Assembly: GCF_018531465.1 (NCBI RefSeq)
Contig: NZ_JAHDTF010000020.1
Span: forward strand, 159,797 to 223,796
Length of the DNA stretch: 64,000 nt
Source of the DNA: Sphaerisporangium fuscum
Lineage (GTDB): Bacteria; Actinomycetota; Actinomycetes; Streptosporangiales; Streptosporangiaceae
Direction: 5' to 3'
Shown here in pieces: positions 1-8,328 of the stretch; position 1 is the first letter of the stretch; each line of letters opens with the position of its first letter. Position numbers and translations under genes: made by a program. The notes beneath the pieces are model-generated. The model ran no database searches. It worked only from the letters and a program-made list of their open reading frames with translations, and was not told where the DNA came from.

Positions 1-182
1 CTTCGGTGTTCCCGCGTTCACCGCCCGGATCGCAGCGCGATCCGGGCTCTTCGGGTTGGCGCTCCACCGGTGTCCACAGAAAGCGGGACTGTTGTGCCCG
101 ATTTCGGGCAGAAGTGATGTGGAACCGCATGCCTCTGCATGACCGCGCCGGCGCAAGGGTGACGATCACAAGAGGATGGGAA

Positions 183-887
183 ATGACACGTATAGATCCG
201 GAGGCCCTCGTCGCGAGCCTCAGGGGCCTGCAGCGGGCCTCTGAGGCGACGGGCGTCGTTCACCACCTGGAACGCATAGTGCGCGTCGTCGATCGGCTGT
301 TCGGTTACGCGGGTGCCGGTCTGATGTTCGCTGACGAAGGCAAGATGCTGCGCTACCTGGTCACGACCGACGAGGCGGGACGCAGCCTTGAGCACGCCCA
401 GGCGGCGATCGGGCGAGGGCCTTGCGTATCGGCGTATTTCAACAACACGGCGGTCACCACCCGGGACGTCCAGGTGGACGAACGGTGGCCCGGTCTCGCC
501 GATCTCCTGCACCCCAGCGTGCGGGCCGTGGCGGGCGTCCCCGTACGACTGGGGGACGGGCCGGTGGGCACGCTGAACGTCTACCAGGCCGAGCCGCACG
601 AGTGGGAGGACTCGGACACCCAGGCCCTTCTGGCCTACGCCCATGTGATCGAGGAAGTGCTCGCCGCCGCGGTGAAGGCGGAGGAGAAGAGCGCGCTGGC
701 CGACCAGCTGCAGTACGCGCTCGACTATCGCATCGTGATCGAGCGGGCGATCGGGTACCTCATGGGCAAGCACGACCTCACCGCGGCCCAGGCCTTCACC
801 GGCCTGCGCAAGCGGGCCCGGGACAGCCGCCGCCGCGTCGCCGACCTGGCCGCGGAGATCCTGGGTGAGCAGGCCCCTCCCGGCTGA
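183..887 (+). CDS. GAF and ANTAR domain regulator (RNA-binding antiterminator type)
   Basis: The 234-residue product has a GAF-like sensor domain (about residues 20-165) and a C-terminal three-helix ANTAR domain (about 170-228, around VIERAIGYLMGKHDLT). ANTAR domains bind paired RNA hairpins and prevent transcription termination; the GAF part presumably senses a ligand or redox state. The start is the ATG at 183 because AGAGGATGGGAA lies directly upstream; an open frame reaches back to position 6 but gives a low-complexity Arg/Pro extension. It stands alone ahead of pyrD. The RNA targets are unknown. The domain call is firm, the regulatory target is not. Confidence 0.9.
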   Translation: MTRIDPEALVASLRGLQRASEATGVVHHLERIVRVVDRLFGYAGAGLMFADEGKMLRYLVTTDEAGRSLEHAQAAIGRGPCVSAYFNNTAVTTRDVQVDERWPGLADLLHPSVRAVAGVPVRLGDGPVGTLNVYQAEPHEWEDSDTQALLAYAHVIEEVLAAAVKAEEKSALADQLQYALDYRIVIERAIGYLMGKHDLTAAQAFTGLRKRARDSRRRVADLAAEILGEQAPPG

Positions 888-917
888 AGGGGCGGCCGGT
901 GAGACGGCGGGCCGTGA

Positions 918-938
918 CCGGGCCTCTTCCCGGCCCGG
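918..938 (+). terminator. GC-rich hairpin, possible terminator
   Basis: A 7-bp stem (CCGGGCC at 918-924, GGCCCGG at 932-938) with a TCTTCCC loop lies after the GAF-ANTAR gene and before pyrD. There is no T-run, so the terminator role is only plausible. Confidence 0.3.
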
Positions 939-975
939 ACGGCCGGGCGGCCGCCGATCCCGGCTACGCTGATCC

Positions 976-2052
976 GTGATGTATCGATTGCTGTTCGCGC
1001 AGGTGCTCCGGCGGTTCGACGCCGAGGCGGTGCACCATCTGACCGTTCGCGCACTCCGGGTCCTTTCGCTCGTCCCCGTCGTGAAGCGCCGCCTCTACAA
1101 GAGGCTGGCGCCACGCGACGAAGCGCTACGCCTGCAGGCGTTCGGCGTGCACTTCCCCAGTCCCTTCGGCCTGGCCGCGGGGTTCGACAAGGACGCCGGC
1201 TGCGTCGAGGCGCTGGCGGCGTTCGGCTTCGGCCATGTCGAGGTCGGCACGATCACCGCGCACGCCCAGCCGGGCAACCCCCGCCCGAGACTGTTCCGGC
1301 TGGTCGCCGACCGCGCGATCATCAACCGCATGGGCTTCAACAACCGGGGTGCCCGGCAGGCGGCGCGCCGGTTGAGCAGGCCGCGGAGCCTGCCCGTGGT
1401 CGTCGGGGTGAACATCGGCAAGACCAAGGTCATCCCCGAGGAACTCGCGGCGCGCGACTACGTCGCCAGTGCCGCCCGGCTCGCCCCGCTGGCCGACTAC
1501 CTCGTGGTCAACGTCAGCTCCCCGAACACCCCGGGTCTGCGGAACCTCCAGGCCGTCGAGCTGCTCCGGCCGCTGTTGAAGGAGGTTCAGCGGGCCGCGG
1601 GCCGCACGCCTCTGCTCGTCAAGATCGCTCCGGACCTGGCCGACGAGGACGTCGACGCCGTGGCCGACCTCGCGCTGGAGCTGGGTCTGGCGGGCGTCAT
1701 CGCCACCAACACCACCATCGGCCGCGAAGGCCTGTCGAAGTCCGACCCCGACGTGGCCGCCGAGACCGGAGGCCTGTCCGGCCGGCCGCTGAAGGCGCGC
1801 TCCCTCGAGGTGCTGCGCAGGCTGCGGGCACGGGTCGGCGACCGCCTGACGCTGGTCTCGGTGGGCGGTGTCGAGAACGTCGACGACGTGTGGGAACGGC
1901 TGCTCGCCGGGGCGACCCTGGTCCAGGGGTACACCGGGATGATCTACGACGGCCCGCTCTGGGCGTGGCGTATCAACCGCGACCTGTCCCGCCGGCTGCG
2001 CCGCCACGGCCACACCTCGATCCGTGAGGTCATCGGCCGGGTCAGCGGGTAG
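976..2052 (+). CDS. pyrD: dihydroorotate dehydrogenase (quinone), class 2
   Basis: This FMN enzyme oxidises dihydroorotate to orotate in pyrimidine synthesis and passes electrons to membrane quinone. The 358 residues show the amphipathic N-terminal helix region of class 2 enzymes, the FMN motif AAGFDKD (about 67-73), NRMGFNN (about 117-123) and the catalytic serine region NVSSPNTPG (about 179-187). The start is GTG 976 or the adjacent ATG 979. It lies apart from other pyr genes. Length and motifs are normal for the family. Confidence 0.96.
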   Translation: MMYRLLFAQVLRRFDAEAVHHLTVRALRVLSLVPVVKRRLYKRLAPRDEALRLQAFGVHFPSPFGLAAGFDKDAGCVEALAAFGFGHVEVGTITAHAQPGNPRPRLFRLVADRAIINRMGFNNRGARQAARRLSRPRSLPVVVGVNIGKTKVIPEELAARDYVASAARLAPLADYLVVNVSSPNTPGLRNLQAVELLRPLLKEVQRAAGRTPLLVKIAPDLADEDVDAVADLALELGLAGVIATNTTIGREGLSKSDPDVAAETGGLSGRPLKARSLEVLRRLRARVGDRLTLVSVGGVENVDDVWERLLAGATLVQGYTGMIYDGPLWAWRINRDLSRRLRRHGHTSIREVIGRVSG

Positions 2053-2120
2053 CCCGGCCGCGGGCGGGTCCGGGTACCCCGGTCCTGGGATGTCGGACGC
2101 GAGGCCGGGCGGCCGGCGGC

Positions 2121-2144
2121 GTACCATACCCAGGAAGGGTACCG
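2121..2144 (+). promoter_or_regulatory. candidate CsoR-type copper operator
   Basis: An inverted repeat TACCC-AGGAA-GGGTA (2127-2141) sits about 50 bases before the CopZ-like start. GC-flanked TACCC/GGGTA half-sites resemble operators of CsoR copper repressors in actinobacteria. No csoR gene is in the window, so the link is inferred from the target gene and the symmetry only. Confidence 0.4.
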
Positions 2145-2193
2145 GCGGCCTTCGTGCCGCCCGAGCCGTTCCAGCGCCGGAAAGGGATGACAG

Positions 2194-2394
2194 ATGAGCA
2201 CCAGCACATACATCGTCAAGGGCATGACCTGCGGCCACTGCGTCAGCTCCGTCAAGGAGGAGGTCGGCGAGGTCCCGGGCGTCACCGGCGTCGAGGTCGA
2301 CCTCGACAGCGGGCGCGTCGAGGTCTCCGGAGCCGCCCTCGATGACGCCGCCATCCGCGCCGCCATCGAGGAAGCCGGCTACCAGGTCGCCTGA
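2194..2394 (+). CDS. CopZ-like heavy-metal-associated (HMA) protein
   Basis: A 66-residue single HMA domain with the Cu(I)-binding motif GMTCGHC near the N-terminus (Cys at about 12 and 15). The length is exactly that of stand-alone CopZ copper chaperones, which deliver copper to P-type ATPases or to CsoR. The usual neighbours, a copper ATPase and csoR, are absent here, so it is an orphan chaperone gene. AAAGGGATGACAG precedes the ATG. A possible CsoR-like operator lies upstream. Confidence 0.9.
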   Translation: MSTSTYIVKGMTCGHCVSSVKEEVGEVPGVTGVEVDLDSGRVEVSGAALDDAAIRAAIEEAGYQVA

Positions 2395-2497
2395 CCTCCG
2401 CCGGACCCGTTTCCGCACACCGCGGCCCTCATCGGCCTGTGTCGAAGCCGTACGTGCCCTCCGAGCAGGGCGATCCGGGCCGGGGCGGGAAACAGGC

Positions 2498-4138
2498 CTA
2501 GATGCTGGGGCGGGTGGAGTCCGCCTCGTGGGTGAGGGCGTCCAGGCGGCGCATCACCTCACCCACCTCGACGGCCCCCGGGCGGTGGCGGCGGTCGCCC
2601 GTGCCGCCCCGCTGCCAGGGCCTCGGCCCCGCCGGGGGACGGTACTCCACGCCGTAGGCGTCCAGCCGGGTCAGGTGGGCGGGCAGGGCCTCGGCGAAGC
2701 CGTCCGCGCCGCCCGACCAGGTGACCTGGGCCACCGCGCAGCCGCGCGGCCAGGCCCGGTAGTCGAGGGTGCGGGCGTCCGGGATGCGCTCGGTCCACAG
2801 CTGGAACTGGGCGCCCAGCACCCGCCCGGCGACCTCGGGCTCCCAGGAGGACGGTGCCGGTTCGAAGGCGGCCACGTCCTCCACGGTGATCGCGTCGCCG
2901 ATCGCCGCGGGCTCCTCGGCGGAGCCGGCCTCGGCGTAGTCGAAGTACAGGGGGAAGACGGGGGTCGCCACGATGTCGTGACCCGCCTCCGCCGCCCGCC
3001 GCCCGACCTGCGCCCCGCGCCAGGGCATCACGATCGTGTCGTCACGGAGCATGCCGCTCACGAACGCCTCGTCCCAGACCACCGCGCGGGAGCCCCGCTC
3101 GGCCAGGATGTCGGCGAGCCTGCGCAGGAACCAGGCGTGCAGGTCGCCCACGGAGCCGAGCCCGAGCGACCGCCGGTAGGCCTCGATCTCGCCCGAGGCC
3201 GCCCAGTCGTCCAGCACGCACTCGTCGCCGCCGATGTGGAAGTACGGCACGGCGCCCAGCGCGTCGATGATCTCGCCGAACACCGCCGACAGGAAGTCGA
3301 TCGTGGCGGGGAGCGGGGACAGGATGGCCGGGGAGATGCCCCAGCGGTCGAGCACGTCGTACCGCCGGGCGGGGGCGGCGCCGAGGTGAGGGTAGGCCGC
3401 GAGGATGGCCGAGGCGTGGCCGGGGACGTCGATCTCCGGGACGATGGTCACGGCGCGGGCCCGCGCGTACTCCGCGATCTCCGACAGGTCGGCCAAGGTG
3501 TAGTAGCCGCCGTGCGGGGTCCCGTCGAAGGCCGGTTCCTGGCCGCGGAACGGCCTGGTCGTGGTCTGCGCGCGGTGCGATCCGACCTCGTGCAGCAGGG
3601 GGTAGGCCCTGCTCTCCACCCGCCAGCCCTGGTCGTCGGCCAGGTGCAGATGGAGGCGGTTGAGCTTGTGGACGGCCAGCAGGTCGATCATGCGGAGCAC
3701 TTCACGCTTCGGCAGGAAATGCCGGGAGACGTCGAGGTGCGCGCCGCGCCAGGAGAAGCGGGGACCGTCCTCGACGCTCACGCACGGCACGCTCCACCGC
3801 ACGCCGGGCAGGGCCGAGGACCGGTAGGCGTCGGGTGGCAGGAGCTGGCGGAGCGTCTGCCCCGCGTACAGCGCGCCGGTCGCGTCCCCGGCCCTGATCT
3901 GTACGGCCTCAGGCGTCACGGTGAGGGCGTAACTCTCAGGTCCAAGGTCTTTGTCCCGTTCCACGGTGATACGCGGCTCAGGAGCCCCTACAGCCCTGCC
4001 CGTGAGGTCGAGCGCCGGCAGAGCGAGTCGTACGGCGTCGGTGAGGTCGGCGGGACCGGAGACTGGTTCCCGCCGCGTGAACTCGAACGAGCCCGGAGAG
4101 GTACGGACGGCACGCGGACGCGGGATGAGGGCGCTCAT
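2498..4138 (-). CDS. beta-N-acetylhexosaminidase, glycoside hydrolase family 20
   Basis: The 546-residue enzyme removes terminal N-acetylglucosamine from chitooligosaccharides or wall fragments by substrate-assisted catalysis. The N-terminal small domain (about 1-125) is followed by the GH20 barrel. The catalytic Asp-Glu pair lies in HIGGDE (D305, E306), with HLHLADDQGWR (about 162-172) and EIDVPGHA (about 235-242) also matching the family. No signal peptide or membrane segment is seen, which suggests a cytoplasmic enzyme acting on imported oligosaccharides. The amidase and LacI genes just upstream on the same strand fit an amino-sugar or wall-recycling context, but this is inference. Confidence 0.94.
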   Translation of the reverse strand: MSALIPRPRAVRTSPGSFEFTRREPVSGPADLTDAVRLALPALDLTGRAVGAPEPRITVERDKDLGPESYALTVTPEAVQIRAGDATGALYAGQTLRQLLPPDAYRSSALPGVRWSVPCVSVEDGPRFSWRGAHLDVSRHFLPKREVLRMIDLLAVHKLNRLHLHLADDQGWRVESRAYPLLHEVGSHRAQTTTRPFRGQEPAFDGTPHGGYYTLADLSEIAEYARARAVTIVPEIDVPGHASAILAAYPHLGAAPARRYDVLDRWGISPAILSPLPATIDFLSAVFGEIIDALGAVPYFHIGGDECVLDDWAASGEIEAYRRSLGLGSVGDLHAWFLRRLADILAERGSRAVVWDEAFVSGMLRDDTIVMPWRGAQVGRRAAEAGHDIVATPVFPLYFDYAEAGSAEEPAAIGDAITVEDVAAFEPAPSSWEPEVAGRVLGAQFQLWTERIPDARTLDYRAWPRGCAVAQVTWSGGADGFAEALPAHLTRLDAYGVEYRPPAGPRPWQRGGTGDRRHRPGAVEVGEVMRRLDALTHEADSTRPSI

Positions 4139-4191
4139 GCCTTCAGATCATGCCAAACCGGACCTGGGGGCCGTCCAGAGCGGTCGGAGAC

Positions 4192-5046
4192 TCAGCCCAG
4201 GTAGTTCTCGATGCCCTGCGTGAGCGACTTGGCGATCCGCTGCCGGAACTGGGGGTCCTTGAGCTTGGCCGCGTCACCCGCGTTGCGCATGTTGCCGGTC
4301 TCGATGAAGACCTTGGGCACGGTCGAGAGGTTCAGCCCGCCGAGGTCGCCGCGGAAGTCGAGGGCGTTCTTGCCGATGTAGGTGGAGTAGGAGACGCCGG
4401 TGCCCTGCCGGTAGGCGTCGCGCACGGCGACGCCGAGCTTCCTGGACGCGCCGACCACCGGGTCGACCGGCCCGTTGATCTTCTTCGGGATGATGACGTG
4501 GAAGCCGTGGCCGGAGGCGGGGGCGCCGTCGGCGTGGATCGAGATCGCCGCGTTGGCGTGGGCCTTGTTGCCGATGGCCGCGCGCTCGGTGATGCACGGG
4601 CCGACGCCGTCGTTACCGGAGCGGGTCAGCTTGACGGTGGCGCCCTTGGCCTTCAGCAACTTGACCATGCGGGCGGCGACGTCCCAGGTGAAGGCGGCCT
4701 CGGAGTAGCCGTCGTTGGTGGCGGTGCCGGTGGTGTCGCACGCCTTCCACTCGGTGAGGACGTTGACCTTCTTGTTGATGATCTCCGGGTGACGGTAGTT
4801 GCCGCCGTTGTGGCCCGGGTCGATCACGATGACCTTCCCCGCCAGCGGCTGGGCGGGGGTCGGGGTGCCGGCGGAGGCGGCCCTGGCCTCACCGGCTTCA
4901 CCGGAGGCCGACTTGGTGACCTGCTTCATCTGCGCCGCGTGCGCCTCGCCGGACCCTGTCGTCTCGGGATCGTCCGTTGCGCCGCACGCCGAGGCCCCGA
5001 GCCCGCACAGGACGAGGCATGTGGCGACGAGTGCTCGACTGATCAC
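4192..5046 (-). CDS. exported N-acetylmuramoyl-L-alanine amidase (Amidase_3)
   Basis: A zinc amidase that cuts the bond between muramic acid and the stem peptide of peptidoglycan. The product begins with a short signal sequence ending in GASAC (Cys about 21), a weak lipobox, so it may be a lipoprotein. A 45-residue linker precedes the catalytic domain. VIDPGHNGG carries the first Zn histidine (about H79), SIHAD a second, and the late FIETGN the catalytic glutamate. The GTG at 5046 is chosen because GAAGGGG lies six bases upstream; the longer frame to 5115 would put 23 residues before the signal peptide. Confidence 0.9.
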   Translation of the reverse strand: MISRALVATCLVLCGLGASACGATDDPETTGSGEAHAAQMKQVTKSASGEAGEARAASAGTPTPAQPLAGKVIVIDPGHNGGNYRHPEIINKKVNVLTEWKACDTTGTATNDGYSEAAFTWDVAARMVKLLKAKGATVKLTRSGNDGVGPCITERAAIGNKAHANAAISIHADGAPASGHGFHVIIPKKINGPVDPVVGASRKLGVAVRDAYRQGTGVSYSTYIGKNALDFRGDLGGLNLSTVPKVFIETGNMRNAGDAAKLKDPQFRQRIAKSLTQGIENYLG

Positions 5047-5130
5047 GGTGATCCCCTTCGCAGACGACTGTCCCTCCAAGCTACGCGCATCGGAGGAATG
5101 GACCGGCCGTTCCACGAAAGATGGCGGATC

Positions 5131-5376
5131 TCACCAGGCGGGCTGGCCGATCTCCTGCCTCTGGAGGAGCGCGGCGAGTTCCCGGGCGTCCTCGGCGTCG
5201 AGTCCCAGGACGACCCGCGGGCGGCCCCACGGATGGTCGATGGAGTGGGCGACGTAGCTCGCGACGGACTCCGTCGCCTCGCCGTTCCTGCCCCGGGCGG
5301 CCCGCCAGTGCGCCCAGGCCTGCTCGAGTTCGGCCGCCGCGTGCTGCGCGCACGAGATCAGTTCCGGATCACGCAT
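5131..5376 (-). CDS. small hypothetical protein, 81 residues
   Basis: Not recognised. The frame starts with ATG after a GGGGGG purine run and has ordinary composition (few low-complexity stretches, several Trp and Glu), unlike shadow frames. It lies about 85 bases upstream of the amidase gene on the same strand and could be co-transcribed with it. No signal peptide, membrane segment or cysteine pair is visible. It is predicted to be a soluble, mostly helical cytoplasmic protein. Confidence 0.65.
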   Translation of the reverse strand: MRDPELISCAQHAAAELEQAWAHWRAARGRNGEATESVASYVAHSIDHPWGRPRVVLGLDAEDARELAALLQRQEIGQPAW

Positions 5377-5551
5377 GTCTACCCCCCGGTCGGACGCCGG
5401 CCGTCTCGCCCGGCGGGCGTTGCCTGCCCGCCCGCTGCCCCCATGACAAGCGAGCGTTCCGGCCCTCCGCGGGCCGGTCCGGCGCGCCGGGGGGCCGGCG
5501 CCATGCTCATCCAGTCAACACGGGGACGGCGCCGATCCCGTGGATGTTGAC

Positions 5552-6655
5552 CTACCCTTGGGGATCACTTGGAGCCGGGCCGGTGCTGCGCCGTACGACC
5601 AGCCGCGGGGTGACCTCCCTTGTGCGCGCGGCCTTGCCGGGATCGGTGATGCGGTCGCTGAGCAGCGCCGCCGCCGACCGGCCCATCGCCCGCCGCGGCT
5701 GGTCGACGCTGGTCAGCGAGATGTGGTGGATGGCCGCCAGGTTGGTGTTGTCGTACCCCACCACCGACAGGTCCTCCGGGACGCGCAGCCCGAGCTCGCT
5801 CGCGGCGGCCAGGACGCCGAGGGCGACGACGTCGTTGGCCGCGAAGATCGCGGTGGGGCGCGGGTCGCGTTCGAGCAGGGCCCGCGCCGCTCGCCGTCCG
5901 CCCTCCTCGGTGAAATCGCCGTGCTCGACCATGATGTGGGGCGCCAGCGAGTGCCGTCGCATCGCGACGAGGTACCCCTCGCAGCGGAAGCGGGCCGAGG
6001 ACGACGGGGTGCCCTCGATGTGGGCGATGCGCCGGTGGCCGAGCTCGACCAGGTGGTCCACCGCGAGGCGGGCGCCCAGCTGGTCGTCGTCCACGACGAT
6101 GTCCACGCCGCCCAGCTCCACGTCGCGCTCACCGACCACGACGGTCGGGGTGTAGGCGGCGGCCTCGGCCAGCGTCTCGCTGGAGGGGGCGACGCCGATC
6201 AGCACCAGGCCGTCCACCCGCAGCTCCAGGAACGCCTCCACCGCCTCCTCCTCGAAGGCGGGGTCCCAGCGGCCGCTGCCGATCAGCAGGCGCAGGCCGT
6301 CACCGTGCAGGCTCTCCTGCAGGCCGTCGAGGAACTCGGCGTAGAAAGGGTTGTGCAGGTCGGCCACGAGCGCCCCCACCAGGTGGGTGCGCCCTTCGAC
6401 CAGGCTGCGGGCCACCGCGTTCGGGCGGTAGCCGAGCTCCCTGGCCGCCTGCAGCACCGCTTCGCGCCGGTGCTCGCTGACGTGCGGGGACCCTCTCAGC
6501 ACCAGGGACACCAGCGACTTGGAGACGCCCGCGCGTTCGGCGACGTTCCGGATCGTCGGCCGGGGCCGCGGGCCGTGGGCGTCGCCCAGCCCGGATTCGG
6601 GCGTGCCGAGATCGGAACGGTACCGAGCGGTCGTCTGCATGGACGGTCCTGACAT
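5552..6655 (-). CDS. LacI-family transcriptional regulator
   Basis: The 367-residue product has an N-terminal LacI helix-turn-helix (TIRNVAERAGVSKSLVSLVL, about 34-53) with the hinge helix region RPNAVARSL, then a periplasmic-binding-protein-like sugar-binding core. The start is ATG 6655, with GGGGAG five bases upstream; a GTG at 6667 is possible. It is divergent from the TetR gene at 6782 and lies upstream of amidase and GH20 genes, so an amino sugar or oligosaccharide inducer is a reasonable guess, not shown by sequence. Confidence 0.92.
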   Translation of the reverse strand: MSGPSMQTTARYRSDLGTPESGLGDAHGPRPRPTIRNVAERAGVSKSLVSLVLRGSPHVSEHRREAVLQAARELGYRPNAVARSLVEGRTHLVGALVADLHNPFYAEFLDGLQESLHGDGLRLLIGSGRWDPAFEEEAVEAFLELRVDGLVLIGVAPSSETLAEAAAYTPTVVVGERDVELGGVDIVVDDDQLGARLAVDHLVELGHRRIAHIEGTPSSSARFRCEGYLVAMRRHSLAPHIMVEHGDFTEEGGRRAARALLERDPRPTAIFAANDVVALGVLAAASELGLRVPEDLSVVGYDNTNLAAIHHISLTSVDQPRRAMGRSAAALLSDRITDPGKAARTREVTPRLVVRRSTGPAPSDPQG

Positions 6656-6765
6656 GGTTCTCCCCACGCTGCGTGGATGTGCACCTGTCAGACCAAACGA
6701 TCGAGTCGCGTCAAGGGATACGGGTATGCGCCTCGGCAGATGGTCATCGGGGCCGCGCTTATTGG

Positions 6766-6782
6766 CACTCTCTCCGATAGTG
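6766..6782. promoter_or_regulatory. imperfect inverted repeat between LacI and TetR genes
   Basis: CACTCTC (6766-6772), TCC, GATAGTG (6776-6782): six of seven positions pair. It lies in the shared upstream region of two divergent regulator genes, so it may be the operator of either one. Confidence 0.35.
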
Positions 6783-7483
6783 TGCGCATTGTGGGTGCGA
6801 CATCAAGGGCCCCGGGGGAGCGCGACGGCGCCGACCCTGGGGAGGCGCGTCCGGTCCGGCGCAGGCTGAGCGTCGACCGCCGCCGCGAGGAGCTCATGGC
6901 GGCGGCACTGGAGTTGTTCAGCAGACACGATGCCGAAGACGTCTCGATCGACGACGTCGCCACAGCCGCCGGCGCGTCCCGGGCGCTGGTGTACCACTAC
7001 TTCGGTGGAAAGCAGGAGCTGTACGTCGCGGCGCTGCGCAGCGCGGCGGCCGAACTGGAGGAACGGCTCCGTCCGGTGCGGGGCGGCACCGCGATCGAGG
7101 AACTGGCCGAGGGGCTGACCCGCTACTTCGACTTCGTGGAAGACCACGCCGCGGGATTCGCGGCGCTGCTTCGGGGAGGGCCGGCCAACCGCGCGGGTGA
7201 GGTGGGAGAGATCGTCGAGGGCGTGCGGCGGCGCCTCTTCAAGATGATCACCAATCAGATGCAGGTCGGAGAGCCCGCTCCGGTGCTGCGCATGACCCTG
7301 AGGTCGTGGATCGCCTCGGTGGAGACCGCGGGGCTCGACTGGCTGGAGAACCGCGACATCGAGCGCGCCACCCTCGAACGCCTGCTCGTCGACCAGATGG
7401 TGGCGCTGCTGGGCGTCGCCGCCCGTCAGGACGACAGGCTCGCCGCGCTTCTCGCCGACCTGCCGCGGCACGCCGAAGGCTGA
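6782..7483 (+). CDS. TetR/AcrR-family transcriptional regulator
   Basis: About 233 residues with a TetR N-terminal helix-turn-helix (REELMAAALELFSRHD...ISIDD-type region, then GASRALVYHYFGGKQELY) and an all-helical ligand domain. The exact start is unclear: GTG 6782 or GTG 6791 are in frame and neither has a good ribosome site; an open frame runs back to 6677. It is divergent from the LacI gene. No enzyme or transporter gene lies next to it downstream, so its target is not evident beyond possible autoregulation. Confidence 0.85.
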   Translation: MRIVGATSRAPGERDGADPGEARPVRRRLSVDRRREELMAAALELFSRHDAEDVSIDDVATAAGASRALVYHYFGGKQELYVAALRSAAAELEERLRPVRGGTAIEELAEGLTRYFDFVEDHAAGFAALLRGGPANRAGEVGEIVEGVRRRLFKMITNQMQVGEPAPVLRMTLRSWIASVETAGLDWLENRDIERATLERLLVDQMVALLGVAARQDDRLAALLADLPRHAEG

Positions 7484-7804
7484 GGAGGCACGCGGACGGC
7501 CGGCGGGACCGGCGACCGCGTGGCGGGATACGGCGACGAAACCGGCGGATAGGGCTTCCGTGCGGTGGAGGCCCTTTATCCGTTGTCCACCGTGACACGA
7601 CCGTGCAGGCCCGGTGAAGCGGCGCCGGGCGGGCGGCGCCTCTCACACCGGCCCATGGCCTCGGTCGCGGTCGCATCGGGCGCGCAGTGGGGCGCGCGTC
7701 CCCGGTGGCCCGGCCCGCCTCACGCGGTCATGGATGTGTGGTGGACGCGCTCACGTGTGCGAGCGCGCCGGTTCTCCCCCCCTAGGTCCGTGACGGCCCC
7801 CGCC
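7484..7804. other. gene-free stretch between a TetR gene and bldC
   Basis: No convincing frame. A GGCGCC pair at 7621-7626 and 7635-7640 could form a short stem between the two converging genes. Nothing else is recognised. Confidence 0.4.
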
Positions 7805-8008
7805 TCACTCCGACCGCTGCTGCGGGATGCCCGCGAGCAGCGCACGGACCTCGGTCTCCCGGTAGCGCCGGTGACCGCCAAGGGTGCGGATGGACGTCAA
7901 CTTGCCCGCCTTCGCCCACCGAGTAACGGTCTTGGGGTCGACGCGGAACATGGTGGCGACCTCCGCCGGGGTGAGCAGTGGCTCGGCCTCGGGTGTACGA
8001 GCTGACAT
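7805..8008 (-). CDS. bldC: BldC developmental regulator (MerR-like DNA-binding protein)
   Basis: The 67 residues match, as I remember it, Streptomyces BldC almost letter for letter: LLTPAEVATMFRVDPKTV, WAKAGKLTSIRTLGGHRRY and the ending AGIPQQRSE. BldC is a single-domain MerR-like winged-helix protein that binds DNA cooperatively and controls entry into sporulation. GGAGGAGAGG precedes the ATG. The neighbouring genes (conserved hypothetical, vdh, DUF3073, purM, purF) are, from memory, the same as around bldC in Streptomyces, which supports orthology. Confidence 0.96.
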   Translation of the reverse strand: MSARTPEAEPLLTPAEVATMFRVDPKTVTRWAKAGKLTSIRTLGGHRRYRETEVRALLAGIPQQRSE

Positions 8009-8328
8009 TTGTGCGGCCTCTCCTCCGTGGACCGGCGACAGCGATCCTGCGACTTGTGTTGGCGCTTGTCATGGATGTCCCTCAATGATCCATTCGTACG
8101 GATTTTTCTGGACCATATGCGGTATCACCCGATGTGACCATACAGCCACGTAGAGCGATTGGCGAGCCCTGGAAGCACAACGCCTTGTCCACGGGTTGAT
8201 GTCACGCTCGGTGATTCTAGCGACACGTTTCGTGGTATCGCAGTGAAAACGGCAAACTACTCAGTTCGCAGAAGCGAGCTGGTGACTCCCGTTACCTACT
8301 TTTGCAGGTCACGTGCATGATTTGCGGT
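8009..8328. other. bldC upstream region, no gene
   Basis: A 320-base stretch, less GC-rich than its surroundings, between bldC and the next gene on the same strand. Low GC and the need to express bldC suggest that its promoter is here. TCAC and GTGA half-sites around 8126-8139 form a short inverted repeat. No RNA gene is seen. Confidence 0.45.

Noticed and set aside
2342..4204. Long plus-strand frame (620 codons) opposite the GH20 gene
   Set aside because: It is the antisense shadow of a well-conserved hexosaminidase; composition is Arg/Gly/Val-rich with no domain.
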